In this document: positions 51,310 to 60,574 of the stretch, piece by piece | Layout: every line of letters starts with the position of its first letter | Position numbering within the stretch: position 1 is the stretch's first letter | NCBI GenBank assembly: GCA_023433505.1 | Contig: JAEZCO010000024.1 | Coordinates: forward strand, 59,989-123,988 | Source of the DNA: Bacillota bacterium | GTDB lineage: Bacteria > Bacillota > Clostridia > Acetivibrionales > DTU013 | Direction: 5' to 3' | Length of the DNA stretch: 64,000 nt | Made by a program: the position numbers and the translations under genes | Notes under the pieces: model-generated | What the model saw: only the letters and a program-made list of their open reading frames with translations | Databases searched by the model: none | What the model was told of the DNA's origin: nothing

Positions 51310-52551
51310 ATGAATTCAAGAGAAAGAGTAATGGCGGCCCTGAACCACAAGCAGCCCGACAGGGTACCGGTCGATTGCGGCGGACATATGTCCAGCAATT
51401 TTTCGGTACAGGCCTATCGCAACCTGCGTGAATATCTAGGCTTAAGGAAAAGCGAGCTCTATGTCTGCGATATTATTCAGCAGCTGGTCTTCCCGGAAAA
51501 AGACGTACTGGACATCCTGGGAATCGATGTGATCAATTTCGGCGCGGATTACATGCAAGACAGCTCATACTGGAAGGAGTGGGAGCTGCAGGACGGCACA
51601 CCTATCCGTATTCCCGCCTATATAGACATCCGGACGGAAGGCGGCGACTCCCTTTTATATAATAAAAAAGGCAAGCCCCTTGCCCTATGGAAAAAAGGCG
51701 TCCTGTACTGTGAGCAGACGTATTTTCCTTTGGAAAATTCTGATTCCGAGGATTTCTCCAACCTGGAGGAGGACCTTCAGGACGTCATGTGGAATGTCTT
51801 TGGAGGGCCGCCTGCACCCCTGGGCTACGGCAGTGAGGATATGTCCGTAAGGAAGCAATATATTGCAAAGCTTCGGGCCTCCACCGACAGGGCGATTTAT
51901 GCGCCATTTGGCGGCGGCATTTATGAAATGGGCGGTTTTCTGTTCCGTCAGGATAATTTCCTGCTTAGCTTGTCACTCTATCCTGAAAAAATCCACAACT
52001 ATCTGGAAAAGATAATGGAAATCCACCTTGAGGGTATCCGGAATTTCACGGAAGCGTATGGCTCAAACATTGATGTTATGGGCTTTGGCGGAGACGATAT
52101 GGGCATGCAGACAGGTCCTCAGATTTCTCCGGCAATGTACAGAGAGCTTTTCAAGCCCATTCACAAGGCGCTATGGGGTTACGCCAAAAAGCTCAATCCC
52201 GGCATTAAGCTTTGCCTGCACTGCTGCGGAGGGATTGCGCCGCTGCTGCCGGACATCATCGACGCAGGGATGGACGCCATCAATCCCGTCCAGACCAGTT
52301 GTAAAGGTATGGAAGTAGAAAATATCAAAGCAAGCTTCGGAAAGGATATCACCTTCTGGGGCGGAGGCTGCGATACCCGCGATATACTGCCAAACGCCAC
52401 GCCGCAGCAAGTCAAGGACCATGTACGCAGAAATCTTGACGTCATGTTCCGGGACGGAGGCTTTATTTTCCAACAGGTTCACAATATTGTTTCAAACGTT
52501 CCGCCGGAAAACATCGTCGCAATGTTTGAAGCTGTGAAAGAATATGCTTAA
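51310..52551 (+). CDS. Uroporphyrinogen decarboxylase (UroD/MtaA) superfamily protein
   Basis: 413 residues with the family start SRERVMAALNHKQPDRVPVD. MtaA-type zinc ligands are visible as LHCCGG (H304, C306) and GGGCDT (C354). A methyltransferase-like activity on a methylated cofactor or substrate is thus more likely than haem synthesis. AAAGGAG precedes the ATG. It is first of the operon with a ribose-type ABC transporter and rbsD, 29 bases before the binding protein. What a UroD-family enzyme does for sugar use is unknown; no corrinoid protein gene is nearby. Confidence 0.85.
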   Translation: MNSRERVMAALNHKQPDRVPVDCGGHMSSNFSVQAYRNLREYLGLRKSELYVCDIIQQLVFPEKDVLDILGIDVINFGADYMQDSSYWKEWELQDGTPIRIPAYIDIRTEGGDSLLYNKKGKPLALWKKGVLYCEQTYFPLENSDSEDFSNLEEDLQDVMWNVFGGPPAPLGYGSEDMSVRKQYIAKLRASTDRAIYAPFGGGIYEMGGFLFRQDNFLLSLSLYPEKIHNYLEKIMEIHLEGIRNFTEAYGSNIDVMGFGGDDMGMQTGPQISPAMYRELFKPIHKALWGYAKKLNPGIKLCLHCCGGIAPLLPDIIDAGMDAINPVQTSCKGMEVENIKASFGKDITFWGGGCDTRDILPNATPQQVKDHVRRNLDVMFRDGGFIFQQVHNIVSNVPPENIVAMFEAVKEYA

Positions 52552-52580
52552 CAGCAAAATAGTAACGGAGGGAAAGAATT

Positions 52581-53573
52581 ATGAAGAAAAGAGTCGTTTC
52601 AATTCTGGTATGTACGGTTATGGTGCTAAGCCTGCTGGCCGGATGCTCGTCGTCCACGCCGCCGGCCGGTAATGAGCCTTCGGAAACCAAAGTATCAACT
52701 ACGGCACCAGCTCCCGCAAGTAATTTGAAGTACGCCGTCGTATTACATGCACTGAACAGTTCCTTTTATGCAAAAATCCAACAAGGCGCTGAGGAAGCCG
52801 GAAAAGCGCTGGGTGTCAAGGTTGACGTCATGGCTCCCACCACTGCAAATAACCTGGCGGAACAGATCAGTATGATTGAAACCTGCATATCTTCAGGATA
52901 TAACGGTATCGCCACAGTTGTGTGGGATCCCGACGGATTTTCAGATGTAATCAAGAAGGCCAAGGACGCAGGGATTCCTGTCATAAGCCTTAACCAGAAT
53001 TCCGGCAAGGATGACGGCGTAAGGTTCATCGGGCAGGATCTTGAGGAATCCGGCTACATGCTTGGAAAGTACATGTTCGGGCAGGTGATGAAGGGAAAGG
53101 GCAAATATATCATCGCTTCCTGTGCCCCCGCGGACAGTGCATTAATCGCTCGTGAGCAGGGTATCAAGAGAGCTGCAAAGGAATTCTCCGGGATTGAGTT
53201 TACTGACCTGGTTGACATTTCCACAGACTTGACCACCGCTGTCGGCGTTATAGAAAATGCCTACCTTGCCCACCCGGATGTAAATGCCATTTTGGGCGTA
53301 GACGTTTTCAGCGAAGCCATCGGGACATTTATTGAATCCAACAACCTGAACGGAAAAGTATACGGTGCAGGCTTCGATTTAACCGAAGGTACGCTGAAGC
53401 ACATTTCCAAAAACAACATGCAGCTGACCATCGGCCAGAACCCCTTCCTGCAGGGATATTATCCCGTTGTCCAGCTGTTTACCCATGACAAGTTCGGATA
53501 TGACCTGCTGAATATGAATACCGGAGCATTTTTGGTAACAAAGGACAACATAAACGAAGTAAAACCGGAATAA
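52581..53573 (+). CDS. rbsB: Sugar ABC transporter substrate-binding lipoprotein (RbsB-like)
   Basis: 330 residues with a lipoprotein signal (LLAGCSS, Cys about 22), a Thr/Pro/Ala linker, and a Peripla_BP_4 domain (KYAVVLHALNSSFYAKIQQG at about 50-69, GIATVVWDPDGFSDVIKKAK). It captures ribose-like sugars outside the cell. It is followed by a stem-loop before the permease, which would raise its level over the membrane parts. Confidence 0.9.
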   Translation: MKKRVVSILVCTVMVLSLLAGCSSSTPPAGNEPSETKVSTTAPAPASNLKYAVVLHALNSSFYAKIQQGAEEAGKALGVKVDVMAPTTANNLAEQISMIETCISSGYNGIATVVWDPDGFSDVIKKAKDAGIPVISLNQNSGKDDGVRFIGQDLEESGYMLGKYMFGQVMKGKGKYIIASCAPADSALIAREQGIKRAAKEFSGIEFTDLVDISTDLTTAVGVIENAYLAHPDVNAILGVDVFSEAIGTFIESNNLNGKVYGAGFDLTEGTLKHISKNNMQLTIGQNPFLQGYYPVVQLFTHDKFGYDLLNMNTGAFLVTKDNINEVKPE

Positions 53574-53591
53574 ATCCTATGCTTCATTCAT

Positions 53592-53645
53592 AGGACAGAG
53601 GGCTGCAAAAGTAGCAAATTACAACGTCGCAGCCCTCTTCCTGTG
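53592..53645 (+). terminator. Stem-loop between binding protein and permease genes
   Basis: acagagggctgc (53595-53606) pairs with gcagccctcttcctgt (53629-53644). It has a strong stem but no T-run after it. As in many sugar operons, it may stabilise the upstream mRNA or partly terminate. Confidence 0.55.
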
Positions 53646-53686
53646 ATTGCGGCAGCAGCATAAAATTTCTGTCAACGGAGAAAACT

Positions 53687-54667
53687 ATGGAAAAAGAATT
53701 GTTATTAAAGTGGAAAAATAGAAACAGATCCTTCCGGGAATTTGGCGTTTTAATGGTATTAATTGGAATTATGGCTGTATTATCCATTGCAGCTCCTTCT
53801 TTTTTGAAGACGCAAAATCTGATTAATATTATCCGGCAAATGACGGAAATCGGCATCATGGCAATCGGTATGACCATGGTGATTATCTGCGCGGAAATCG
53901 ATCTTTCCATTGGCTCAATATACGGAGCCAGCGCAATGATTGCCGCACTGCTGATTAAAGACGGCCTTTCCCCTTCCCTGGCCTTTCTTGCAGCCATTGG
54001 CACAGGAGCGACCATCGGCTTTATCAATGGATTTTTGTCTACCAAAGCTAAAATGCCCGCTTTTATCGTTACGCTGGGTACAATGCAGATTTTCAGAAGC
54101 GTCGCCTATGCGGTATCCGGCGGCAGAAGCATCGGGGCCTTTTCCGCCGAATCCCAGAAAAGCTGGGTTTTTGGCATTGGTAACAATATTGGACCCATTC
54201 CGGTGCAGATCATCATCATGATCTCCCTGTTTGTTCTCACCTATGTCATCATGAGAAAAACAAAGCTGGGTTTCGATATCTATGCCACAGGGGGCAATAA
54301 AAGAGCTGCCCGGCTGGCCGGCATCAATACCGACCTCATGAAAATCGTCAGCTTTATTATCATCGGAGTACTGTCCGCGTTTGCAGGTATCGTCAGTATC
54401 GCATACCTGAAATCCGTCCCTACAACCGCCGGCTCGGGCCGTGAAATGGATGTTATTGCGGCAGTTATCCTCGGAGGCACAAGCATGAGCGGAGGGAGAG
54501 GCTCCATTCTTGGTACGTTTCTGGGCGCCGCTATCATGGCGGTGGTAAAAAACGGAATGGTGCTATTAAGCGTTCCGGCCTTCTGGCAATCAGGCTTCAT
54601 CGGCATTATCATTATTGCAGCCGTATTGATGGATACCTGGATTACCGCCAGAAGCAGCGTAAGATAA
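53687..54667 (+). CDS. rbsC: Sugar ABC transporter permease (RbsC-like)
   Basis: 326 residues with about nine hydrophobic spans. The family stretches are VIICAEIDLSIGSIYGASAM (about 64-83) and the cytoplasmic coupling loop YATGGNKRAARLAGINTD (about 200-217); the end has AAVILGGTSMSGGRGSILGT. It forms the channel for the sugar. Confidence 0.92.
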   Translation: MEKELLLKWKNRNRSFREFGVLMVLIGIMAVLSIAAPSFLKTQNLINIIRQMTEIGIMAIGMTMVIICAEIDLSIGSIYGASAMIAALLIKDGLSPSLAFLAAIGTGATIGFINGFLSTKAKMPAFIVTLGTMQIFRSVAYAVSGGRSIGAFSAESQKSWVFGIGNNIGPIPVQIIIMISLFVLTYVIMRKTKLGFDIYATGGNKRAARLAGINTDLMKIVSFIIIGVLSAFAGIVSIAYLKSVPTTAGSGREMDVIAAVILGGTSMSGGRGSILGTFLGAAIMAVVKNGMVLLSVPAFWQSGFIGIIIIAAVLMDTWITARSSVR

Positions 54668-54686
54668 TTGCAAGGAGGATGGAAGC

Positions 54687-56180
54687 TTGGATTCAATTAT
54701 TTGCTTTGAAAACATAACTAAAAAATTCGGCGGAACCACTGCACTGTCCAATGTCTGTTTTAAAATCAAAAAAGGAGAGGTTCATTGCCTTTGCGGTGAA
54801 AACGGCGCGGGAAAATCCACCCTGATGAATCTGTGCGCCGGCGTAATCCAGCCATCGGACGGAGTCATCAAGATCAACGGCGAAGAAGTAAAAATCGGAA
54901 GTATCTCTCAATCGGAGAAATACGGCTTTGCCGTCGTACACCAGGAAGTCCCCCTGTGCTTGAATATGAGCATTGCCCATAACATTTTCATGGGCTCCTC
55001 CAAAAGCATGAAAGGTATTTTTCTGAATGAAAATTTCATGGCGGAGGAGACTGCCAGACTTTTGGAAAAATTCAAGCTGAACAGAAAGCACAACGAACTG
55101 GTAGGCCAGCTGAGCATTGCGGAACAATCCATTGTCCAGATCGCCAAAGCAGTATATTATAACCCGAAAATCCTGATACTGGATGAACCGACGGCAGCTT
55201 TGACCAACGACCAGAGAAAGGTCGTTTTCGAAATTATTAATAAGCTGAAGACAGAAAGCGAAACAACCATCATCTATATCAGTCACAGGCTGGAAGAGAT
55301 CATGGAAATCGGCGATACCATCACCGTGCTTCGCGACGGCGAATTTATAACAACAGTAAAGGTATCGGATGTAACCATTGACGAACTGGTAAATTTGATG
55401 GTAGGACGAAAGCTGAATACCGGCGAGTCGGGCAAAAGCTATGCAACAGACGAAGTACTGCTGGAAGTTAAACACCTCACCCGGAAAGGTGAATTCAAGG
55501 ATATCAGCTTTGACCTGAAAAAGGGCGAAATTCTTGGAATCGGTGGATTTGTCGGCTCGGGACGGACCGAGGTCCTGATGTCTGTCTTTGGCTTTAACAA
55601 GCCCGACTCCGGTGAAATTATCATCGACGGCCGCAAGGTTTCCATCCATTCCCCCTCCGACGCCATCCGGAACGGGATCGGACTGATTCCGGAAAACAGG
55701 CGGGACGATGCCCTTATTGAGGAAATGACAATTAAGCAGAATGCACAGATAGTCATTATCAAGAATCTGGTGAAAGGACTTCTCATTGATAGCAGGCTGG
55801 CAAACGAGACCATGAAGACCATGGTGCAGAAGTTCAAAATTAAGGCCAATAATGTAAACCTGCCTATATTAACCCTTTCGGGCGGCAATCAGCAAAAAGT
55901 CATCATCTCACGATGGATCAGCAATTCGCCCAGGATCCTCCTATGCGATGAACCCACCCGGGGTATTGATGTAGGCGCAAAAGCGGAGGTGTACGCCATA
56001 TTGCGCGACATTGCCAGCGCCGGTATCGGAATCATCATCGTTTCCTCCGAATTGCCGGAGCTGTTAGCCTTAAGCGACCGCATCCTGGTGATGCACGAAG
56101 GACGCCTCACGGGCCAGCTGAGCCGCGAAGAGGCCACAGAAGAAAAAGTTATGCGCTATGCCGCAGCCGTAGTAAGGTAA
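54687..56180 (+). CDS. rbsA: Sugar ABC transporter ATP-binding protein (RbsA-like, two domains)
   Basis: 497 residues from a TTG with GGAGG eight bases upstream. The first ATPase domain has GENGAGKST (about 37-45), signature QLSIAEQSIVQIAKA and LILDEPTAAL. The second has the degenerate GFVGSGRTEVL Walker A, LSGGNQQKVIISRW and LLCDEPTRGIDVGAKAEVY, as in RbsA/MglA/XylG. The first domain signature lacks LSGGQ, as is normal for the class. Confidence 0.93.
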   Translation: MDSIICFENITKKFGGTTALSNVCFKIKKGEVHCLCGENGAGKSTLMNLCAGVIQPSDGVIKINGEEVKIGSISQSEKYGFAVVHQEVPLCLNMSIAHNIFMGSSKSMKGIFLNENFMAEETARLLEKFKLNRKHNELVGQLSIAEQSIVQIAKAVYYNPKILILDEPTAALTNDQRKVVFEIINKLKTESETTIIYISHRLEEIMEIGDTITVLRDGEFITTVKVSDVTIDELVNLMVGRKLNTGESGKSYATDEVLLEVKHLTRKGEFKDISFDLKKGEILGIGGFVGSGRTEVLMSVFGFNKPDSGEIIIDGRKVSIHSPSDAIRNGIGLIPENRRDDALIEEMTIKQNAQIVIIKNLVKGLLIDSRLANETMKTMVQKFKIKANNVNLPILTLSGGNQQKVIISRWISNSPRILLCDEPTRGIDVGAKAEVYAILRDIASAGIGIIIVSSELPELLALSDRILVMHEGRLTGQLSREEATEEKVMRYAAAVVR

Positions 56181-56269
56181 CCTGTTACGGAATACCAAGA
56201 GGAATACATTGCTGCCTGGCAATTTTCAGGTGAAGGATCAATATTTATAACGAAGTTCAGGTGAAGAAA

Positions 56270-56671
56270 ATGAAAAAGACAAAACTGATTAACTACGAGT
56301 TGTCCTCTGTGATCGCCGCCATGGGACACACCGATACGCTTGCTGTCGGTGACGCCGGCCTTCCCGTGCCCGACGGCTGCAAACGCATCGACCTGGCCGT
56401 AAGACGCGGCCTGCCGTCCTTTATTGATGTACTGGAGTCCATCCTGTCCGAACTGGAAGTGGAAGAGGTAACCGTGGCATCTGAAATAACCGCCGGGAAC
56501 CCCCAATTATACAGTCAAATCACGGAACGGTTTGGAAATATAAAAATTAATTACCTCCCCCATTCGGAATTTAAGCTGCAGACAAGAAAGTGCAAAGCTG
56601 TCGTCAGGACGGGTGAATGTATGCCCTATGCCAATATCATCCTGCACTCGGGCGTTGCCTTTGATGAATAA
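56270..56671 (+). CDS. rbsD: D-ribose pyranase / L-fucose mutarotase family (RbsD-like)
   Basis: 133 residues from the ATG at 56270, with AGGTG upstream. It has MGHTDTLAVGDAGLPVP (about 18-34; the conserved His and Asp of RbsD) and the C-terminal TGECMPYANIILHSG. It interconverts sugar ring forms so the kinase can act. It is last in this operon, whereas rbsD is usually first in E. coli-type operons. Its presence supports a ribose-like substrate. Confidence 0.93.
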   Translation: MKKTKLINYELSSVIAAMGHTDTLAVGDAGLPVPDGCKRIDLAVRRGLPSFIDVLESILSELEVEEVTVASEITAGNPQLYSQITERFGNIKINYLPHSEFKLQTRKCKAVVRTGECMPYANIILHSGVAFDE

Positions 56672-56813
56672 TATAGAAATTTCTACCAGATTCAGAAACC
56701 CGAAGATTTATGCGGAGTCTAAACAGGAAGAATATTCCTGACGCCATAGGCAGCGGAAGCTTCGTACCTCACCAATCCGACAGTTTTCTCGTCAATACAA
56801 AAAGCGATTTATT

Positions 56814-56848
56814 AAAGCCCCTCCACCCAAAAAGGCGGAGGGGCTTTT
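56814..56848 (+). terminator. Terminator of the ribose-type operon
   Basis: aaagcccctcc, loop, ggaggggctttt: a perfect stem with a T-run, 143 bases after the rbsD stop. The rest of 56672-57013 shows no gene; an 83-codon frame over this hairpin is not credible. Confidence 0.85.
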
Positions 56849-57013
56849 GCCTTTTTCAAGCGGATATGTTTATGCCGGCAAAAGAGGTGTGGCATATAGT
56901 AAGAATTGAGGTCAATTCAAAACTGGAAAAAACCGTATTGCTTATGATACAATTAGAGTAATAAAAATAAATATGTATCCCCTCTCACATTTTGGTGCCA
57001 GGAGGAAATTGAA

Positions 57014-58810
57014 ATGGGAAAAATTAGATCTCTATTTCGCAATAGTTTGATCCGATACAAGATAATCATTGTATATCTTCCGCTGATTATCCTTCCCCTA
57101 TTGATCCTCGGCTGGATTTCCAACTATATTTTTACCAAAGCGATTATTGAAAAAACATTTATCAATGTACAGGATGATTCCAGTTTAATATTGACAAGGA
57201 TCGGCAGTCTGCTATCCAATGCGGAGAGCTGTGCAAACATTATTGTAAAAGATATCAACGGGCGTGATATCCGTACGCTGTTTACCAGCAATGACGGGAA
57301 TGAAACATATTCGATTGACAAAAGAAGCAGAATTACCTATGTCTTAAACTATGCTCTTGTGATTTTTCCCGAGGTTGAATCGGCAGCATTCATCGATAAT
57401 CAAAACGAACTCTACTATACGAGTAAAAATCTGAGTGATGGCTATGACAAGGCCGCCGGCAGTGACCTGATGAAAAGGATCAAGTCTTCAAGCGGGCCCA
57501 GTCTTTGGTTTCCGATGGAAAGAAGGAGCTTTTTGGCGGAAGATAAAAATGAAGCTGTTCTTACCCTGGGAAAGAAGGTGCTGGATATAGACGGAGGGGA
57601 AACGCTGGGCGCGTTGGTTCTGAATATCAAGGAGTCTTCCATTTCATCCATTTATGACAAGCTTGGCAATTCAAAGGGCGGGTATTATCTAATATCTGAT
57701 GCCTCGGGCAGGATCATTTCCTCCGGAAATAAAAATGAACTTTTTACAACCATGAATACAGAGCTTTCGGATGAGTTTTTTGACCCAGGAACAGGCATGC
57801 AAAAAACTTCCAGCCTCCATGGGAAAGAAGTGTTGATAACTACCATGCCCATCAAAAAAATGAATTGGACCCTCATTAATGAAACCGGAGTGCTGCAGCT
57901 TACCTCTGAAACCAGAAAACTGTCTTTAATCAGTCTTTGGTTAGGCCTTGTTTGCCTTACGATCGCACTATTGGGGGCAAGCATACTATCAAGCCTGATA
58001 GCAAAACCTATTGTGAAACTTACAAAGATGATGCAAAAAGTAAAGGAGGGCAATCTTGATATCCAGCATTCTGTGAGCTCCCAGGATGAAATAGGGATGC
58101 TTGCATCAGGCTTCAATTCCATGCTTGAGAGAATCCGGAGCCTTTTGGTCAAGGTGGAAGCCGAGCAGAGGAAAAAGCGGGAGTATGAATTGGCATTAAT
58201 TCAAGCACAGATCAAGCCCCATTTTTTATATAATACGCTTGATCTTATTTATATTTTTTGCAGCATGGGCAGAAATTCAGAAGCGCAGAGCACGACCAAA
58301 AATCTGGCTGATTTTTACCGGATCGCTCTTAGCAGGGGAAAGGAAATCATACCTCTGGAAGAAGAACTGAAAAATGTTGAAAACTATCTTTTGATTCAAA
58401 GAGTAAGGTACTCGGACATATTTGATTATGAAATAAAGGCAGATAAGGACATTTTAGGCTTTAATATTCCAAAGCTCACCATACAGCCTCTTGTTGAAAA
58501 TTCAATTTACCATGGGTTGAAAATGAAAGGTGCTTTTGGAAAGCTTCTGGTTGAGAGCTATCTGCAAAATGAAGAAGTAATTATTAAAATCACGGACGAT
58601 GGGATAGGCATTGATGAAGAAAAGCTGAAAAAAATTCTCCACTATACCGAAAAGTCAAAGGAATCCTTTGGGCTGACAAGCGTCGACGAGAGGATAAAGC
58701 TTTATTTCGGAGAGGAATACGGCTTAAAGCTCGACAGTATCAAAGGCAAGTGGACAACTGTAACGATACGAATTCCAAAAAGCGGGGAGGAAAGGCCTGA
58801 CAATGTTTAA
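57014..58810 (+). CDS. YesM-type sensor histidine kinase
   Basis: 598 residues: a membrane span at about 15-40, an extracellular sensor region (about 41-300), a second span (about 302-325), a HAMP domain (KLTKMMQKVKEGNLDIQHSV), the His_kinase box ALIQAQIKPHFLYNTLDLIY with the phospho-His, and a C-terminal HATPase (PLVENSIYHGLKMKG, DDGIGID). It overlaps the response regulator by 8 bases. YesM/YesN pairs sense extracellular carbohydrate and turn on ABC uptake genes. Confidence 0.93.
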   Translation: MGKIRSLFRNSLIRYKIIIVYLPLIILPLLILGWISNYIFTKAIIEKTFINVQDDSSLILTRIGSLLSNAESCANIIVKDINGRDIRTLFTSNDGNETYSIDKRSRITYVLNYALVIFPEVESAAFIDNQNELYYTSKNLSDGYDKAAGSDLMKRIKSSSGPSLWFPMERRSFLAEDKNEAVLTLGKKVLDIDGGETLGALVLNIKESSISSIYDKLGNSKGGYYLISDASGRIISSGNKNELFTTMNTELSDEFFDPGTGMQKTSSLHGKEVLITTMPIKKMNWTLINETGVLQLTSETRKLSLISLWLGLVCLTIALLGASILSSLIAKPIVKLTKMMQKVKEGNLDIQHSVSSQDEIGMLASGFNSMLERIRSLLVKVEAEQRKKREYELALIQAQIKPHFLYNTLDLIYIFCSMGRNSEAQSTTKNLADFYRIALSRGKEIIPLEEELKNVENYLLIQRVRYSDIFDYEIKADKDILGFNIPKLTIQPLVENSIYHGLKMKGAFGKLLVESYLQNEEVIIKITDDGIGIDEEKLKKILHYTEKSKESFGLTSVDERIKLYFGEEYGLKLDSIKGKWTTVTIRIPKSGEERPDNV

Positions 58811-60392
58811 GATTATGGTAGCCGATGATGAGGCAATTTTCAGAGAATACTTGAGAACAGTATTGCGTTGGGAACACCACGGGTTTGAGATCTGCTGCGA
58901 GGCCAGGAACGGCGCCGAAGCCCTTGAAATGATAAAGGAGCATAAACCGGATATAGCCCTGGTTGATATCAATATGCCTTTTATTGATGGTTTGAGTCTG
59001 GTTGAGAAAATCAACGGGATGGGAAGCAATATGGCCATTGTACTGATTACGGGACATAGCGAATTCGAATATGCAAGAAGGGCCGTCAGGCTTGGCGTCG
59101 TGGATTACATTCTGAAGCCCTTCGACAGGGAAGAGCTCTTACTGGTACTTCTCAAGATCAAGGGAAACCTTTTGAAAATCCAGGAAGAAAGAGATGTGGA
59201 AAAAAGAAACAGGAATCTTATCCGGGAAAGGCTGCTGAACATTCTCATAAGTGATGAAAACATTTCCGGCGATGCAGAGCTTGAGGGGCAGATGAAACAA
59301 TTTGGGATTGCTCTCGGACAGCAAAGCTATGTAGCTGCCAGTATAGAAATCGACGAGCTCTATCGTTTATGGAATAACACAGAAGAGATATCGCTCTGGA
59401 AATTTGCAGTATCAAACATTATCAGGGATATTTTCGGCTTTGAAGGCAGCCATATTGTTTTTAACGGCCCGGAAGGAAGGATTGTGTCAATCACGGGATG
59501 GGACGGGAAGGACAAGGAGAATGCGGGATATCTGGATAAATACAAAAGGGCGTGCGACCTTGTAAAAAGATATCTCAAATTTTCAATTACAATAGGCATC
59601 GGCAACCCGGTTCATAGTATCAGGGCCGTTAGAAATTCATATATGGAATCGCTTGTCGCATTGCAAAACAAAGTCGTCTCCCTTGACAGCAAGGTGATAC
59701 AAGCCTCAAGCCTTGGCAGCGAAAGCATGAGCATAGGGTTTTATCCGAATGAAATTAATGAAAAGCTCATTATTGCTTTGCGTACCAATGACAGTGAAGA
59801 TGTGGCAAGCTTGCTGGAGGACGTTTTCAGCTATATAAGAAAACGGCGGTTGTCTTTTGAATATGTATATGTGGTTGTTATGGGGCTGGTATCGCTCTGC
59901 CTTTCCTATGTGAATGAAATTGGAAAGAACATCGAGCAGGTATTCGGGAAGGATTTTTCTCCCTACTCCGAAGTAAAAAGCAAGTCTTCGCTTGAAGCCC
60001 TGCAGCAGTGGTCTGTCAAGCTTTTTGAAACCGCGCTTAACTTTTCGGATGAAGGCAGAAACACTAGGTCCAAGAAGCTTGTTGAAAGTGTAAGGGAATA
60101 TATTTTAGAGAATTATCATGACAGCAGTTTAAGCGTCGAGCGTATTGCCCAGGGGATTTATATCAACTCCAGCTATCTCAGGAAAATATTCAAGAAGGAG
60201 TTGAACATGTCGGTCAACGATTACATCGTAAATCTACGGCTGCAAAAGTCAAAGGAACTGATCGGAAACGGAAATATAAAGCTGTCTGATATTTCCGAAA
60301 TGATTGGTTATAATGATGCCGGTTACTTCAGCAAGTCCTTTAAAAAGAAGTTCGGCTTTTCACCCAGCGAATATGAGAGTCTGCTGAAATAG
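58803..60392 (+). CDS. YesN-type response regulator with AraC DNA-binding domain
   Basis: 529 residues. The receiver domain occupies 1-120 (acidic DDE at 8-10, phospho-Asp in ALVDINMPF, Lys in ILKPFDREE). A long helical linker follows, and the final 100 residues hold two HTH motifs (LSVERIAQGIYINSSYLRKI, KLSDISEMIGYNDAGYFSKS). It probably activates the binding-protein/permease genes just downstream. Confidence 0.93.
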   Translation: MFKIMVADDEAIFREYLRTVLRWEHHGFEICCEARNGAEALEMIKEHKPDIALVDINMPFIDGLSLVEKINGMGSNMAIVLITGHSEFEYARRAVRLGVVDYILKPFDREELLLVLLKIKGNLLKIQEERDVEKRNRNLIRERLLNILISDENISGDAELEGQMKQFGIALGQQSYVAASIEIDELYRLWNNTEEISLWKFAVSNIIRDIFGFEGSHIVFNGPEGRIVSITGWDGKDKENAGYLDKYKRACDLVKRYLKFSITIGIGNPVHSIRAVRNSYMESLVALQNKVVSLDSKVIQASSLGSESMSIGFYPNEINEKLIIALRTNDSEDVASLLEDVFSYIRKRRLSFEYVYVVVMGLVSLCLSYVNEIGKNIEQVFGKDFSPYSEVKSKSSLEALQQWSVKLFETALNFSDEGRNTRSKKLVESVREYILENYHDSSLSVERIAQGIYINSSYLRKIFKKELNMSVNDYIVNLRLQKSKELIGNGNIKLSDISEMIGYNDAGYFSKSFKKKFGFSPSEYESLLK

Positions 60393-60489
60393 CCGGAGAG
60401 TTTTAAAGAGGCATTAAAACTGAAAGAAATTTACGCAAACGGCACTTGCTTTGATGAGCGATTTTTACAAGGTAGTATCGTTTTGTTCA

Positions 60490-60518
60490 TTCAAGCCAGT
60501 TTTTTTCTGAGCTATAAT
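60490..60518 (+). promoter_or_regulatory. Promoter of the second sugar ABC operon
   Basis: TTCAAG (60490-60495), 17 bases, TATAAT (60513-60518). The poor -35 with a perfect -10 fits a promoter that needs an activator, here perhaps the YesN-type regulator. Confidence 0.6.
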
Positions 60519-60574
60519 TGCCTGGAAGGTTACCGATAACTACTTCAAACACAATTGAAAAGGAGGACCTATGA

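Noticed and set aside
56710..56961. 83-codon plus frame after rbsD
   Set aside because: It contains the operon terminator hairpin and has no ribosome binding site.
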